Shown: in pieces, positions 32,795-40,226 of the stretch
How the letters are laid out: every line of letters begins with the position of its first letter
How positions within the stretch are numbered: the first letter of the stretch is position 1
From: Candidatus Leptovillus gracilis
GTDB lineage: Bacteria > Chloroflexota > Anaerolineae > Promineifilales > Promineifilaceae
Length of the DNA: 64,000 nucleotides
Assembly (NCBI GenBank): GCA_016716065.1
Contig: JADJXA010000001.1
Location: forward strand, 496,001 to 560,000
Direction: 5' to 3'
Made by a program: the position numbers and the translations under genes
Notes under the pieces: model-generated
Database searches by the model: none
What the model was told of the DNA's origin: nothing
The model's input: the letters and a program-made list of their open reading frames with translations, nothing else

Positions 32795-34423
32795 TTACTC
32801 GTTTTCCGGCGTTGGCTCCAACGTGGGTTCCAGTACAACAGAGAAGGCATAATTGGGCATCAGGTCTACCACCCGGTTGTAAGCCTCAAAAATGGTCTTG
32901 TCCACGCTGAAGTAGCCGCTCAACATTTCCTGTAAAACAACGGAAAAGGTCAACTTCTGATACAACATCGCCATCAGGCCGCCCTGCCCCTCACGAAAAC
33001 CCCAACGCTGCGATTCGGCGATGCCATCCCGCAGTTGCGACACGGTGTCCTGGTCAAAAATATCGGCCAGACTTAGATCGCTGCCGGCCAAAGGAAGCTC
33101 AGCCCAGGCGTTGATGAAGCGCTGCGGCTCAGCGGCGGTTCCCAGGCGCATGGGTACTTTGCGCTCCGGCTCTACAGCCAGCCAGGTTTCGTACCCTTCG
33201 TTAAACCAGTATTCGGCAAAGGCAACGGCCGTTTCCGGGTCTGCTGCGCTGGTAATTCCCAGGTAGACAATCTCGCCAAACTCTGCGGCCGTCGTCCCAC
33301 TCCCCCGAATGGCGGTGATGATACCACTATTTTCGGCCAGATGCTCAGGATTTGCCAGACACTCGGGGCAGGTGGGCCGATAGGCGGCGTCCAGCCCGGC
33401 CAGCATCGGCAAAATGCGCGGCGAGGCCATGATCATGCCGGTGCGCCCCTCCAGGTAAGCGTTGCGGGCGCTGGTATCGGTTTGTACGCCAATGGGGCTG
33501 AATTGATGGACGATGTTGTAATAGAAATTGATGGCTTCCTGGCAGGCCGGCTGCAATAGAAGAACTTCGCCGGCGGCGTCCAGCAGTTGGCAGCCGTTGG
33601 CCGCCGCCAGATGCTCAAACGCCTGATGGGTGGTCACCAGATTCGATTCGGTGGGGATGACAAAGCCAGAACGTAAATTCTCGCGGTCGTAAATGGCTTC
33701 GGCGGCGGCCAGCATGGCGGCGTAATTGTCGGGGGTGGCCAGACCGCGTTCAGTAAACCAGTCCTGGCGGTAAAGCAAAAGTTGATGGTAGCCGTCGCTG
33801 GGCAAAGCGGCCGTTTGCCCGTCTACCTGCACCAGCGCCAAAGCCTCCGGGTTGAACGTGTCGCGGCCGATGCGTTCCAGAGCGGCTTCGGCCGCGGCCG
33901 TATTCAACGCGCCGCGCTCGGCCCAGCCAACGGTGTATTCCAGTGGGTGGATGATGATATCGGGCAGGGCATAGCTGTCGGAGACGATGGCTGTTTCTAC
34001 CAGTTCAGGCAGCAAGCCGGGCGCGACAAAACGCAAGACGACGTCTACCCCGGCGGTCTGGCTAAAGCCGGCGGCGATGGCGCGCACGGCCGTTTCGTGG
34101 TCTGGCGAGGTCTCATTGACCCAGACGGTGAGCGCGGGGTTGGGTTGGGCTGGTGGGCGGGTGGCGGCGGTGGGGACAACGGCCGTATCTCCGCCCAAAG
34201 AAAGCACCAGCGGTTCCGGCGTCGCCAGTGGCGTTAGCTGGGCCTGGGCGGTGGCCGTAGCCAGGCGCGGCGGATCGCCCATCACCTGGCAAGAAGTCGC
34301 CATCAACAGCAGCACAAACAATGAAATCCAAAAGCAGGGCGAGCGTAGGGAAGTGGCAATCGGTGCAAGCAGCGCCATGGGTGGATCATGTTTCCCGTTG
34401 GATGGATTGGGGCAGCAGGTCAT
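32795..34423 (-). CDS. Extracellular solute-binding lipoprotein (ABC family 1)
   Basis: 542 residues. A signal region ending in lipobox 'LLMATSC' (Cys about 45) and a Thr/Pro-rich spacer precede a family 1 binding fold ('LTVWVNETSPDHETAVRAIAAG' split, 'LLLYRQDWFTERG', 'GRTGMIMASPR', 'AEYWFNEGYETWL'). AAAGGAG stands before ATG 34423, which overlaps the coaX stop as ATGA. No permease gene is adjacent. The ligand is probably a sugar or other small organic compound. Confidence 0.88.
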   Translation of the reverse strand: MTCCPNPSNGKHDPPMALLAPIATSLRSPCFWISLFVLLLMATSCQVMGDPPRLATATAQAQLTPLATPEPLVLSLGGDTAVVPTAATRPPAQPNPALTVWVNETSPDHETAVRAIAAGFSQTAGVDVVLRFVAPGLLPELVETAIVSDSYALPDIIIHPLEYTVGWAERGALNTAAAEAALERIGRDTFNPEALALVQVDGQTAALPSDGYHQLLLYRQDWFTERGLATPDNYAAMLAAAEAIYDRENLRSGFVIPTESNLVTTHQAFEHLAAANGCQLLDAAGEVLLLQPACQEAINFYYNIVHQFSPIGVQTDTSARNAYLEGRTGMIMASPRILPMLAGLDAAYRPTCPECLANPEHLAENSGIITAIRGSGTTAAEFGEIVYLGITSAADPETAVAFAEYWFNEGYETWLAVEPERKVPMRLGTAAEPQRFINAWAELPLAGSDLSLADIFDQDTVSQLRDGIAESQRWGFREGQGGLMAMLYQKLTFSVVLQEMLSGYFSVDKTIFEAYNRVVDLMPNYAFSVVLEPTLEPTPENE

Positions 34424-35205
34424 AAAGTCTCCTTTGTCAGCCGGTCGCTCACCAGCCGCAGGCCGGTCAGCGTCAGCCAGGGGTCCACCGCATCCAGCAC
34501 CGACAAATGGTTAGCCACCAGGCTGATGTTGCCGCCCGTGCCGATGACCGTGATGGGAACACGGCCGTTATCCGGGTGCTGCTGCCGCAGTCGGGCGACC
34601 ATCGTGTCTATCATCGCCGCATAGCCGAGGATGAGACCGGATTGTATGGCATGGATGGTATTGCGGCCAATCAGGTGGGGTGGCGCTTCCAGCGGCACAC
34701 TGCGCAATTGGGCTGCCCGGCTGGCTAAAGCGTCGGCGGCCAACCGCAGGCCGGGGGCAATGACGCCGCCCATGAACAGACCGTCGGCCGTCATCACTTC
34801 AAACTTGGTCGCCGTGCCCATATCCACCACAATGGCCGGTCCGGGGAACAGGTGGTAAGCGGCAACCATATTGGCGATGCGGTCCGCGCCCACTTCGGCC
34901 GGGTTGTCGTGGCCCATGCGAATGCCGGCGTCTAACTGGTAAGTCAGGTTCAGCGCCTCTACCCCCAGGTAATGTTCGCATACGGCCAGAAAGGTGGCTG
35001 TCAGCCAGGGGACCACGCTGCATAAAACCACGCGCTCCACCTGCCCCTCTAGCTGAAACTCGCGCAGCAGCGATTTAAGGGTCAGGCCCAGTTCGTCCAG
35101 GGTGATTTCAGCGGCGGTGCGTAAGCGCCATTGTTGGCTCCAGGCACGGCCGTTCCACATCCCCAGGGTAATATTTGTATTGCCAATATCAATTGCCAGT
35201 AACAT
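34420..35205 (-). CDS. coaX: Type III pantothenate kinase
   Basis: 261 residues of the ASKHA fold: 'LLAIDIGNTNITLGMW' phosphate loop, 'GHDNPAEVGADRIAN', 'IVVDMGTATKFEVM' and 'GGVIAPGLRLAADAL'. It phosphorylates pantothenate in coenzyme A synthesis. First gene of a unit with the binding lipoprotein (ATGA overlap) and the hydrolase-like gene. Confidence 0.95.
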   Translation of the reverse strand: MLLAIDIGNTNITLGMWNGRAWSQQWRLRTAAEITLDELGLTLKSLLREFQLEGQVERVVLCSVVPWLTATFLAVCEHYLGVEALNLTYQLDAGIRMGHDNPAEVGADRIANMVAAYHLFPGPAIVVDMGTATKFEVMTADGLFMGGVIAPGLRLAADALASRAAQLRSVPLEAPPHLIGRNTIHAIQSGLILGYAAMIDTMVARLRQQHPDNGRVPITVIGTGGNISLVANHLSVLDAVDPWLTLTGLRLVSDRLTKETL

Positions 35206-35315
35206 AACTGCTGGATTTTATAGGGCGGGCGGGGGTGGGGCAAGGTTATTCAGGTACGGTTTACAATTGATCGTCCATCGGATACACTCCCATTTGTTGT
35301 TCTTGGGGACTGTAT

Positions 35316-35420
35316 GGCATTTTCGGAATAATAAATAAGCCTTCAATGCGAAAATGCCTCAAGCGAATTCCGAAATACATCGAATTTTCACTCGATTATT
35401 TCTCGGAATTCGCCTATGAG
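35316..35420. repeat. Double inverted-repeat element in the coaX-lipoprotein spacer
   Basis: Two successive hairpins: GGCATTTTCG (35316-35325) with CGAAAATGCC (35349-35358), then CCTCA-GCGAATTCCGA (35356-35373) with TCGGAATTCGC-TGAGG (35402-35420). The region is AT-richer than its surroundings. No gene is seen in 35206-35500. Confidence 0.55.
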
Positions 35421-35500
35421 GTTTGCAGTCGAGGGCAGCGAGCGGCGGATGGCGCCTCCAGAGTTTGAAACCGCTGCTAACAAGAATGAAACACAACCGT

Positions 35501-35556
35501 GGGAGCGCAGGCGTCTCGCCTGCCGAGGCGGACGGGACGTCCGCACTCCTATTTTC
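35501..35556 (+). repeat. GC-rich dispersed repeat upstream of lipoprotein gene, copy 1
   Basis: GGGAGCGCAGGCGTCTCGCC to CACTCCTATTTTCG. It matches 39495-39550 in inverse orientation and ends 13 bases before the lipoprotein ATG. Confidence 0.8.
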
Positions 35557-35568
35557 GAGGGAGGGAAC

Positions 35569-36876
35569 ATGAAAAGTCAGGTTTTTCGTTGGCTAGGGTT
35601 CGTTCTGTTGCTTGCTTTGGTCGGCTGCCGCCCGGCCGCGCCGACGCCCTCGGCGCCGGAATCTGCGGCGCAAATTCCGGCGGCGACAGCCACCGCTGCC
35701 CCCACTGACACAGCCACACCGTCACCGACCAATACGGCTGTGCCCACAGAAACGGCCACGCTCAGCGCGACAGCCACCGAAATCCCCACCGACACGGCCA
35801 CGCCCACCAGCACCGCCACCACTGCGCCAACGATGACCGCAACACGGCCGTTGCCTACCGCCCCGACCACCACCGCCCCGGCCACCACCGCCCCCGTGGC
35901 CACCGCGCCGGTGGCCCAGCCCATCGTCTCCGGTCCCATTCCCAGCGGCCCCAATTTGCTCATCAATCCCAGCTTTGAAGAGGGTGGGGCCGGATGGTCT
36001 TTCCGTGAATCACCTACCTCGCCATTGAACATATACACGACAAACGGTGACGCGCAGTTTGTCCATTCTGGCAGTCAATCTGCCTTCAATCAGGGAAACA
36101 GGACTATTTATCAAACCGTTTCCGGCGTTGCGCCAGGAACAACCTACCGCGCTGGTGTATGGTTAAAATTGTGGTCTAGCAACAACAGCAATCACACAGT
36201 CTCGGAAAATCCAGGAGACTTCGCCGCCCGCATCTGTTTGAATACCGTCGGCGACGATGATCCGAAGCTGCCGACAACTATCTGCGCCTTTGGCGTACAA
36301 CCCTTTGACGTCTGGCAGTTCATTAGCGTGGACGCCGTTGCTCAGGGAGATCGGATCACGGTGGTTTTGCAGAGCTATTTCACCGGACCCAACAGGCCGC
36401 GGAATAACGAAGCAATTTGGGACGATGTTGTCTTGGGATTAGCGCCAACTGCGACCACGGCCACCCCGCCGCCGCCCGGACCACCGACTGTGCCCAACCC
36501 TGGCCCCTTCACGCCTCAGGGGCTGCGCGATGGAATGGTCCACGCCCGCTCTATGCTGGAGCAGTTGGGTGGTGTGCTGGACCGTCTGTATAACGGAACC
36601 GGGGCCACCTGTGCGGACTACAAGAGGTTTTATCGCGGCGTTGTCGAAAGCCCACGTTTCGATGGCATTCCTGGCGAATGGCAGGCCATTTATAACGACT
36701 ATGTCTTTGCCGTGGAGAACGGCAAAGATACAAACTACCCCATCTACGATCTGTGTGATAAAGGCGGCGGCACTGTCTCCTGGCAAAATTACGGCGCCGC
36801 CCGCGCTGGCATCAACGACAGCCTGAACCGCCTGATACCGGCATTGGAAACGGCCAATTTATTGTTAGGCCAATAG
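35569..36876 (+). CDS. Secreted lipoprotein with Thr-rich stalk and carbohydrate-binding-like domain
   Basis: 435 residues from ATG 35569 behind GAGGGAGG. Lipobox 'LALVGC' gives Cys at about 20. A 100-residue Thr/Ala/Pro stalk follows. A jelly-roll domain ('NLLINPSFEEGGAGWSF', about 130-290) resembles CBM4/22-like or PSF modules. A helical C-terminal domain (about 310-435, 'LRDGMVHARSMLEQLGGVLD') has two or three Cys. It probably displays a binding domain at the cell surface. A terminator follows directly. Confidence 0.82.
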   Translation: MKSQVFRWLGFVLLLALVGCRPAAPTPSAPESAAQIPAATATAAPTDTATPSPTNTAVPTETATLSATATEIPTDTATPTSTATTAPTMTATRPLPTAPTTTAPATTAPVATAPVAQPIVSGPIPSGPNLLINPSFEEGGAGWSFRESPTSPLNIYTTNGDAQFVHSGSQSAFNQGNRTIYQTVSGVAPGTTYRAGVWLKLWSSNNSNHTVSENPGDFAARICLNTVGDDDPKLPTTICAFGVQPFDVWQFISVDAVAQGDRITVVLQSYFTGPNRPRNNEAIWDDVVLGLAPTATTATPPPPGPPTVPNPGPFTPQGLRDGMVHARSMLEQLGGVLDRLYNGTGATCADYKRFYRGVVESPRFDGIPGEWQAIYNDYVFAVENGKDTNYPIYDLCDKGGGTVSWQNYGAARAGINDSLNRLIPALETANLLLGQ

Positions 36877-36882
36877 CCTATA

Positions 36883-36918
36883 AAAGAGCCTCAGGGTTGG
36901 CCCGCCCTGAGGCTCTTA
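36883..36918 (+). terminator. Terminator after the lipoprotein gene
   Basis: 13-bp stem AAGAGCCTCAGGG / CCCTGAGGCTCTT with an 8-base loop, 7 bases past the stop codon. Confidence 0.75.
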
Positions 36919-36943
36919 CGCATCAACTGCAAAGGAGAGATTC

Positions 36944-37453
36944 ATGCAGGATTTACGCTTTGAAACGTGGAAAATAGAAGTTGCCATCCCCAATTTTTTG
37001 CTGCGGGCTTCATTTCAGCCACGCGGTGATATGATGATTTATCTGAACAATCAGACCTATACCAGCTTTAATTTCACCGAGGTTGAATTACTGCCGTTGG
37101 CCGCCGACTACCAGGTAAAGGGCATCAAGCAGCCGCTCTTTAACGTCAATCGCAGTATGATGGAATTTGTTTCGATCCTGGAGGCGGACAAAGCGTCGCA
37201 AATTCAACTTTTGCAGTCCAAACGGCGCGTCGTTTTTTACACCAGTTGGTTTGCCGTGCGCGGCGATTTGCATGTGAACAGTGAAGCCCCGGATGAAAGC
37301 CTATTGGACGACAAATTTGACTTCTTCATGCTGACCGACGCCACGATTTTTCCGTTACGGCCGTTAAACGCCCCCATCACCCAAAAAGCCCCGGCCGTGG
37401 CCTTCAACCGCAAGGCCATTTTGGCCCACCACACGCACAAGTCTCAGACATGA
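36944..37453 (+). CDS. Hypothetical protein (169 aa)
   Basis: ATG 36944 follows AAAGGAGAG. The protein is soluble and beta-rich with 'NFLLRASFQPRGDMMIYLNNQ', 'TEVELLPL' and 'KRRVVFYTSWFAVRGDL'; no signal peptide. No family recognised. It stands alone between a terminator and a palindrome. Confidence 0.7.
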   Translation: MQDLRFETWKIEVAIPNFLLRASFQPRGDMMIYLNNQTYTSFNFTEVELLPLAADYQVKGIKQPLFNVNRSMMEFVSILEADKASQIQLLQSKRRVVFYTSWFAVRGDLHVNSEAPDESLLDDKFDFFMLTDATIFPLRPLNAPITQKAPAVAFNRKAILAHHTHKSQT

Positions 37454-37458
37454 TAACG

Positions 37459-37502
37459 ATAGACGGATGAATGGGTGAGCGCTCACCCGTTCATCCGTCT
37501 AT
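37459..37502. terminator. 44-bp near-perfect palindrome between convergent genes
   Basis: ATAGACGGATGAATGGGTGA with its complement around centre GAGC|GCTC; one mismatch only. It overlaps the stop codon of the ArsR-family gene and probably acts as a two-way terminator, although T-runs are short. Confidence 0.65.
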
Positions 37503-38062
37503 TCATCAATCCGCCAGTAAACGCCGTTTTCGCGCTGCATCAACCGCTCTTCCACCATGTAGCGCCGCAGCGCCGCATAGTCCAGATGGCGCTGCTTCAG
37601 CGTTTCACTGACTTCTTTCTCCGTATACGTTTTACCCTTCTCAAAGTCTTGCAGCAGCCAGCGTAGAATGACCATTAGCTTTTTGCGCTGCGTGGGAATT
37701 TGTTTTAAGGTCTGCCCATCCACGTAGGTACGGAACACCTTGCGTTCCCACACATCGCCGCTCTCGTCGTCTACCAGCGTTGCCAGGTTTTTTTGCGAGA
37801 AGAGGTCTCGGTTCATGCGCTCTAATACGGCCGTGTCCAGCCGATAAATGCGCGTATTCCCATCCGCCCGCACATCCACCAAACCCAGTTCCTTCATGGC
37901 CGCCAGATGATGCGACACAGTCGGCTCACGAAGTTCCAGATATTCAGCCAACTCGCCCACACTGCGCTCCTGGTTCGCCAGCAAACCGAGCATCTTCAGC
38001 CGACTCTCGTTGCCCAGCACTTTAAAGAACTGTAACAAGCTCTCAAATTGTTCCTCAGACAT
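37499..38062 (-). CDS. ArsR-family regulator with C-terminal DUF2087
   Basis: 187 residues. The N-terminal winged helix has 'FKVLGNESRLKMLGLLA' and 'LREPTVSHHLAAMKELGLV', typical of ArsR/SmtB proteins. The C-terminal domain 'QRKKLMVILRWLLQDFEKG' and 'YAALRRYMVEERLMQRENG' is DUF2087. No metal-site Cys pair (CVC) is seen, so it likely senses something other than thiophilic metals. AGGAGG lies 9 bases before the ATG, at the edge of a 58-bp palindrome that is a probable operator. Confidence 0.92.
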   Translation of the reverse strand: MSEEQFESLLQFFKVLGNESRLKMLGLLANQERSVGELAEYLELREPTVSHHLAAMKELGLVDVRADGNTRIYRLDTAVLERMNRDLFSQKNLATLVDDESGDVWERKVFRTYVDGQTLKQIPTQRKKLMVILRWLLQDFEKGKTYTEKEVSETLKQRHLDYAALRRYMVEERLMQRENGVYWRIDE

Positions 38063-38074
38063 GTTTTAATGCCT

Positions 38075-38132
38075 CCTATTTCGATATTCTTCTAATTAGA
38101 TGCGCATCTAATTAGAAGAATATCGAAATAGG
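38075..38132. promoter_or_regulatory. 58-bp perfect palindrome upstream of the ArsR-DUF2087 gene
   Basis: Two 29-base arms, beginning CCTATTTCGATATTCTTCTA and meeting at ATGC|GCAT (38103/38104), match without a mismatch. Each arm also holds the small palindrome CTAATTAG. The AATAGG edge touches the ribosome site AGGAGG of the regulator gene, 12 bases from its ATG. Best read as an autoregulatory operator, or a very stable mRNA/cruciform hairpin. Confidence 0.8.
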
Positions 38133-38194
38133 TGTTGTTTGTCAAGAGGCAAAATGGCAAAACCCGTAACTACGGCTGGATTCATCCCCTATCC

Positions 38195-39478
38195 TTATCG
38201 CGCATGGGTGCCCAAAACAAAATACTCCTCCGTCCGCATCATAGACAACTGCGCCGCTTCTTCGGCCGAAATGTCACCATAAAAGGCAAGCTCAACCTCT
38301 TCGCTGGCCGTCCGTTCAATCTCCTCCCAGGTGCTGATCACCGGAACAAGCTGCAAAACCGGGATGGTCTCCAGAAAAACCCGCGACCGCGCCGGTGGCA
38401 AACCTGATTCTAAAAAGACCTCAGACTCGGCCACTTCTATCAACGAGGGCACCGTCCGGCCGCTTTGGGCAATGAAAGATTGCCCGGCAACAGAGTTGGC
38501 GAACTCAATAAAACGCCAGGCCGCCGCCTTATCTGGCGAAACGGCCGACAAACAGTAAGCGTCACTATGCAAAATGCCAGCCTCGGACTTGCCTGCCGGC
38601 AAAGGGGCAATATCCCAACGAAAACTTTGGATCTCCCGGTAGGTGGGTGTACCGCGACGGCTGTTCAAATACATCGCCGTCGTCCCGGCAATAAAGCGGC
38701 TTTCGCTGTCCAGCGCCGCTTCCTCCACCCGGCCAGGCGCCACGCCATGCACCTGGCGCAGATCCACAAACCACTGCAAAGCCGCCAACGCCGGCGGGCG
38801 GGTAAGCGTAAGGCGAGTCGGCGTGGTCATGCTGTCCACCAGCGGCGCATCATTTTGCCAGACAAAGGGAGCCAGACGGAACAATGAAGGTTCAGTACCC
38901 AAACCGTACTGGTCAATTTGCCCATCATCATCCCTGTCCAACGTCAGACGGCGCGCTGTGCTGACAAACGCAGCCCAATCCCAATCATCGGCCGGATAAG
39001 GCAGCCCCGCCTCATCAAACAAATCCTGATTGTAATAGACGACCAGGCTGGAGATATTCTGCGGGATGCACATCAACTCACCTTGCCAGGTAAATGCCTC
39101 CAGGGTGATAGGGTAAAAGTCGGCCGGGGCAATTATCGGACTTGCGTCCAGGTAAGCGCCGAGCGGCTGCAGCATCCCCTTGGCGGCAAAACTGGCGTAG
39201 CGCCGGTAATTCATCAGGCTGATGTCCGGCGGGCTGCCGGCCGCGTACTCCGTCGCCAGACGTTTGCGGTAATCAGTAACGGATGGAACGTGGATCAATT
39301 CCACGCGCACATCGCTTTGTGTTTCATGAAAAGCGTCTACCAGGTTGCGGTAAGCCAGGTATTCGGCCGGATCGCCAAAGACCATAAAACGCACCGAGGC
39401 GGTCTCTTTCTCCTGGCCGCGGCAGCCGGCGAAAGCGATGAGCAGAAGAAGGCAAAAGATAACTTTGAACTTCATCAT
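38195..39478 (-). CDS. Sugar ABC transporter solute-binding lipoprotein
   Basis: 427 residues from ATG 39478; earlier in-frame codons fall in repeat DNA. Signal with lipobox 'IAFAGC' (Cys about 19). Family 1 binding-protein fold: 'VRFMVFGDPAEYLAYRNLVDAF' (split), 'GSPPDISLMNYRRYASFAAKG', 'VVYYNQDLFDEAGLPYPADDWDW', 'GTTAMYLNS'. Its permeases lie upstream on the same strand at 40.2-42 kb, separated by a 750-base repeat-filled gap. GGGAGA precedes the start. Confidence 0.9.
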   Translation of the reverse strand: MMKFKVIFCLLLLIAFAGCRGQEKETASVRFMVFGDPAEYLAYRNLVDAFHETQSDVRVELIHVPSVTDYRKRLATEYAAGSPPDISLMNYRRYASFAAKGMLQPLGAYLDASPIIAPADFYPITLEAFTWQGELMCIPQNISSLVVYYNQDLFDEAGLPYPADDWDWAAFVSTARRLTLDRDDDGQIDQYGLGTEPSLFRLAPFVWQNDAPLVDSMTTPTRLTLTRPPALAALQWFVDLRQVHGVAPGRVEEAALDSESRFIAGTTAMYLNSRRGTPTYREIQSFRWDIAPLPAGKSEAGILHSDAYCLSAVSPDKAAAWRFIEFANSVAGQSFIAQSGRTVPSLIEVAESEVFLESGLPPARSRVFLETIPVLQLVPVISTWEEIERTASEEVELAFYGDISAEEAAQLSMMRTEEYFVLGTHAR

Positions 39479-39494
39479 CACAACCATTCTCCCT

Positions 39495-39550
39495 TGAAAA
39501 TGGGAGCGCGGATGTCCCGTCCGCCCCGGCAGGCGAGACGCCTGCGCTCC
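39495..39550 (-). repeat. GC-rich dispersed repeat upstream of lipoprotein gene, copy 2
   Basis: Inverse of the repeat at 35501-35556 with a few mismatches (GGAGCGCAGGCGTCTCGCCT on the minus strand). It ends 17 bases before the solute-binding lipoprotein ATG 39478. Confidence 0.8.
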
Positions 39551-39554
39551 CAGG

Positions 39555-39598
39555 GTTTTCATTCGTGGTGGTGGGTGCAGCCCACGCATGATGTCTCC
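39555..39598 (+). repeat. CATTCGTGGTGG-family repeat
   Basis: TTTTCATTCGTGGTGGTGGG then TGCAGCCCACGCATGATGTC. Further copies are at 39889-39930 (+) and 16581-16618 (-). The unit contains a small inverted repeat GTGGGCTGCACCCAC-like core. Confidence 0.7.
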
Positions 39599-39667
39599 TG
39601 TGAAAATTTCGGATTTCGGGCATGGTTCATCGAGCAAAATATCATCTTTACAAATTTACGCGGGCAT

Positions 39668-39774
39668 TGTCATGCTGAGCGGAGTCTTCGGAGCGAAGCA
39701 TCCCGCTCCCGCCAGAGGAGGGGGATGCTTCGGGGGATGCTTCGGCGGCCTCAGCACAGGCTCTCAGCATGACA
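39668..39774. mobile_element. 107-bp element with 12-bp terminal inverted repeats
   Basis: TGTCATGCTGAG at 39668-39679 is exactly complemented by CTCAGCATGACA at 39763-39774. Inside, GGATGCTTCG/CGAAGCATCC pairs are repeated. This CATGCTGAG...CTCAGCATG form is seen in spacers of diverse bacteria. No coding capacity. Confidence 0.6.
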
Positions 39775-39888
39775 CCTCTTCTTGTTAAATTTGTAAAGCA
39801 CCATTAGCTTTAAATGAACCATGCCGGATTTCGGATTGATGTAGCGCCAGCATCTTGCTGGCGTCGTCGCCTTCCAGGTGGCGTTACG

Positions 39889-39930
39889 ATTTTCATTCGT
39901 GGTGGTGGTGCAGCCCACTCATGAAATCTC
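39889..39930 (+). repeat. CATTCGTGGTGG-family repeat, second local copy
   Basis: TTTTCATTCGTGGTGGTGGT then GCAGCCCACTCATGAAATCT, nearly the same as 39555-39598 with a three-base deletion in the GGTG run. Confidence 0.7.
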
Positions 39931-39946
39931 TTATTAAATAAAGTAG

Positions 39947-40164
39947 GGGTGTGTTTCATTTCAGTTATGCCTTGTGTAGGGGCGGGATGGCGCGGGTTGC
40001 TATTCGCCGCAGCGGACAGCATCTTCTCGCGCCATCTCGCCCTATAAACGCCTGCACCGGGCAAAGAAGAGGGCGAGACAGCGGGCAGCGCGGCATTGGT
40101 GATTGGCAAAGATGATGCCCCGCCTGTCCCGCCCCTATCTGCTCAACTCCTTTGAAACACACCC
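39947..40164. mobile_element. 218-bp MITE-like element with nested inverted repeats
   Basis: Outer ends GGGTGTGTTTCA (39947-39958) and TGAAACACACCC (40153-40164) are perfect complements. An inner pair TAGGGGCGGGA (39977-39987) / TCCCGCCCCTA (40127-40137) is also perfect. A further internal GATGGCGCG/CGCGCCATC pair exists. No ORF of note. No clear target duplication is seen. Confidence 0.6.
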
Positions 40165-40226
40165 ATTGAGAATTGCTGAATTTGTATAGGACCGTTTGCT
40201 CAAAATGAACCATGCCAACAACATCT

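Noticed and set aside
39479..39637. N-terminal extension of the binding lipoprotein
   Set aside because: It is translated from two dispersed repeats and would bury the signal peptide and lipobox.
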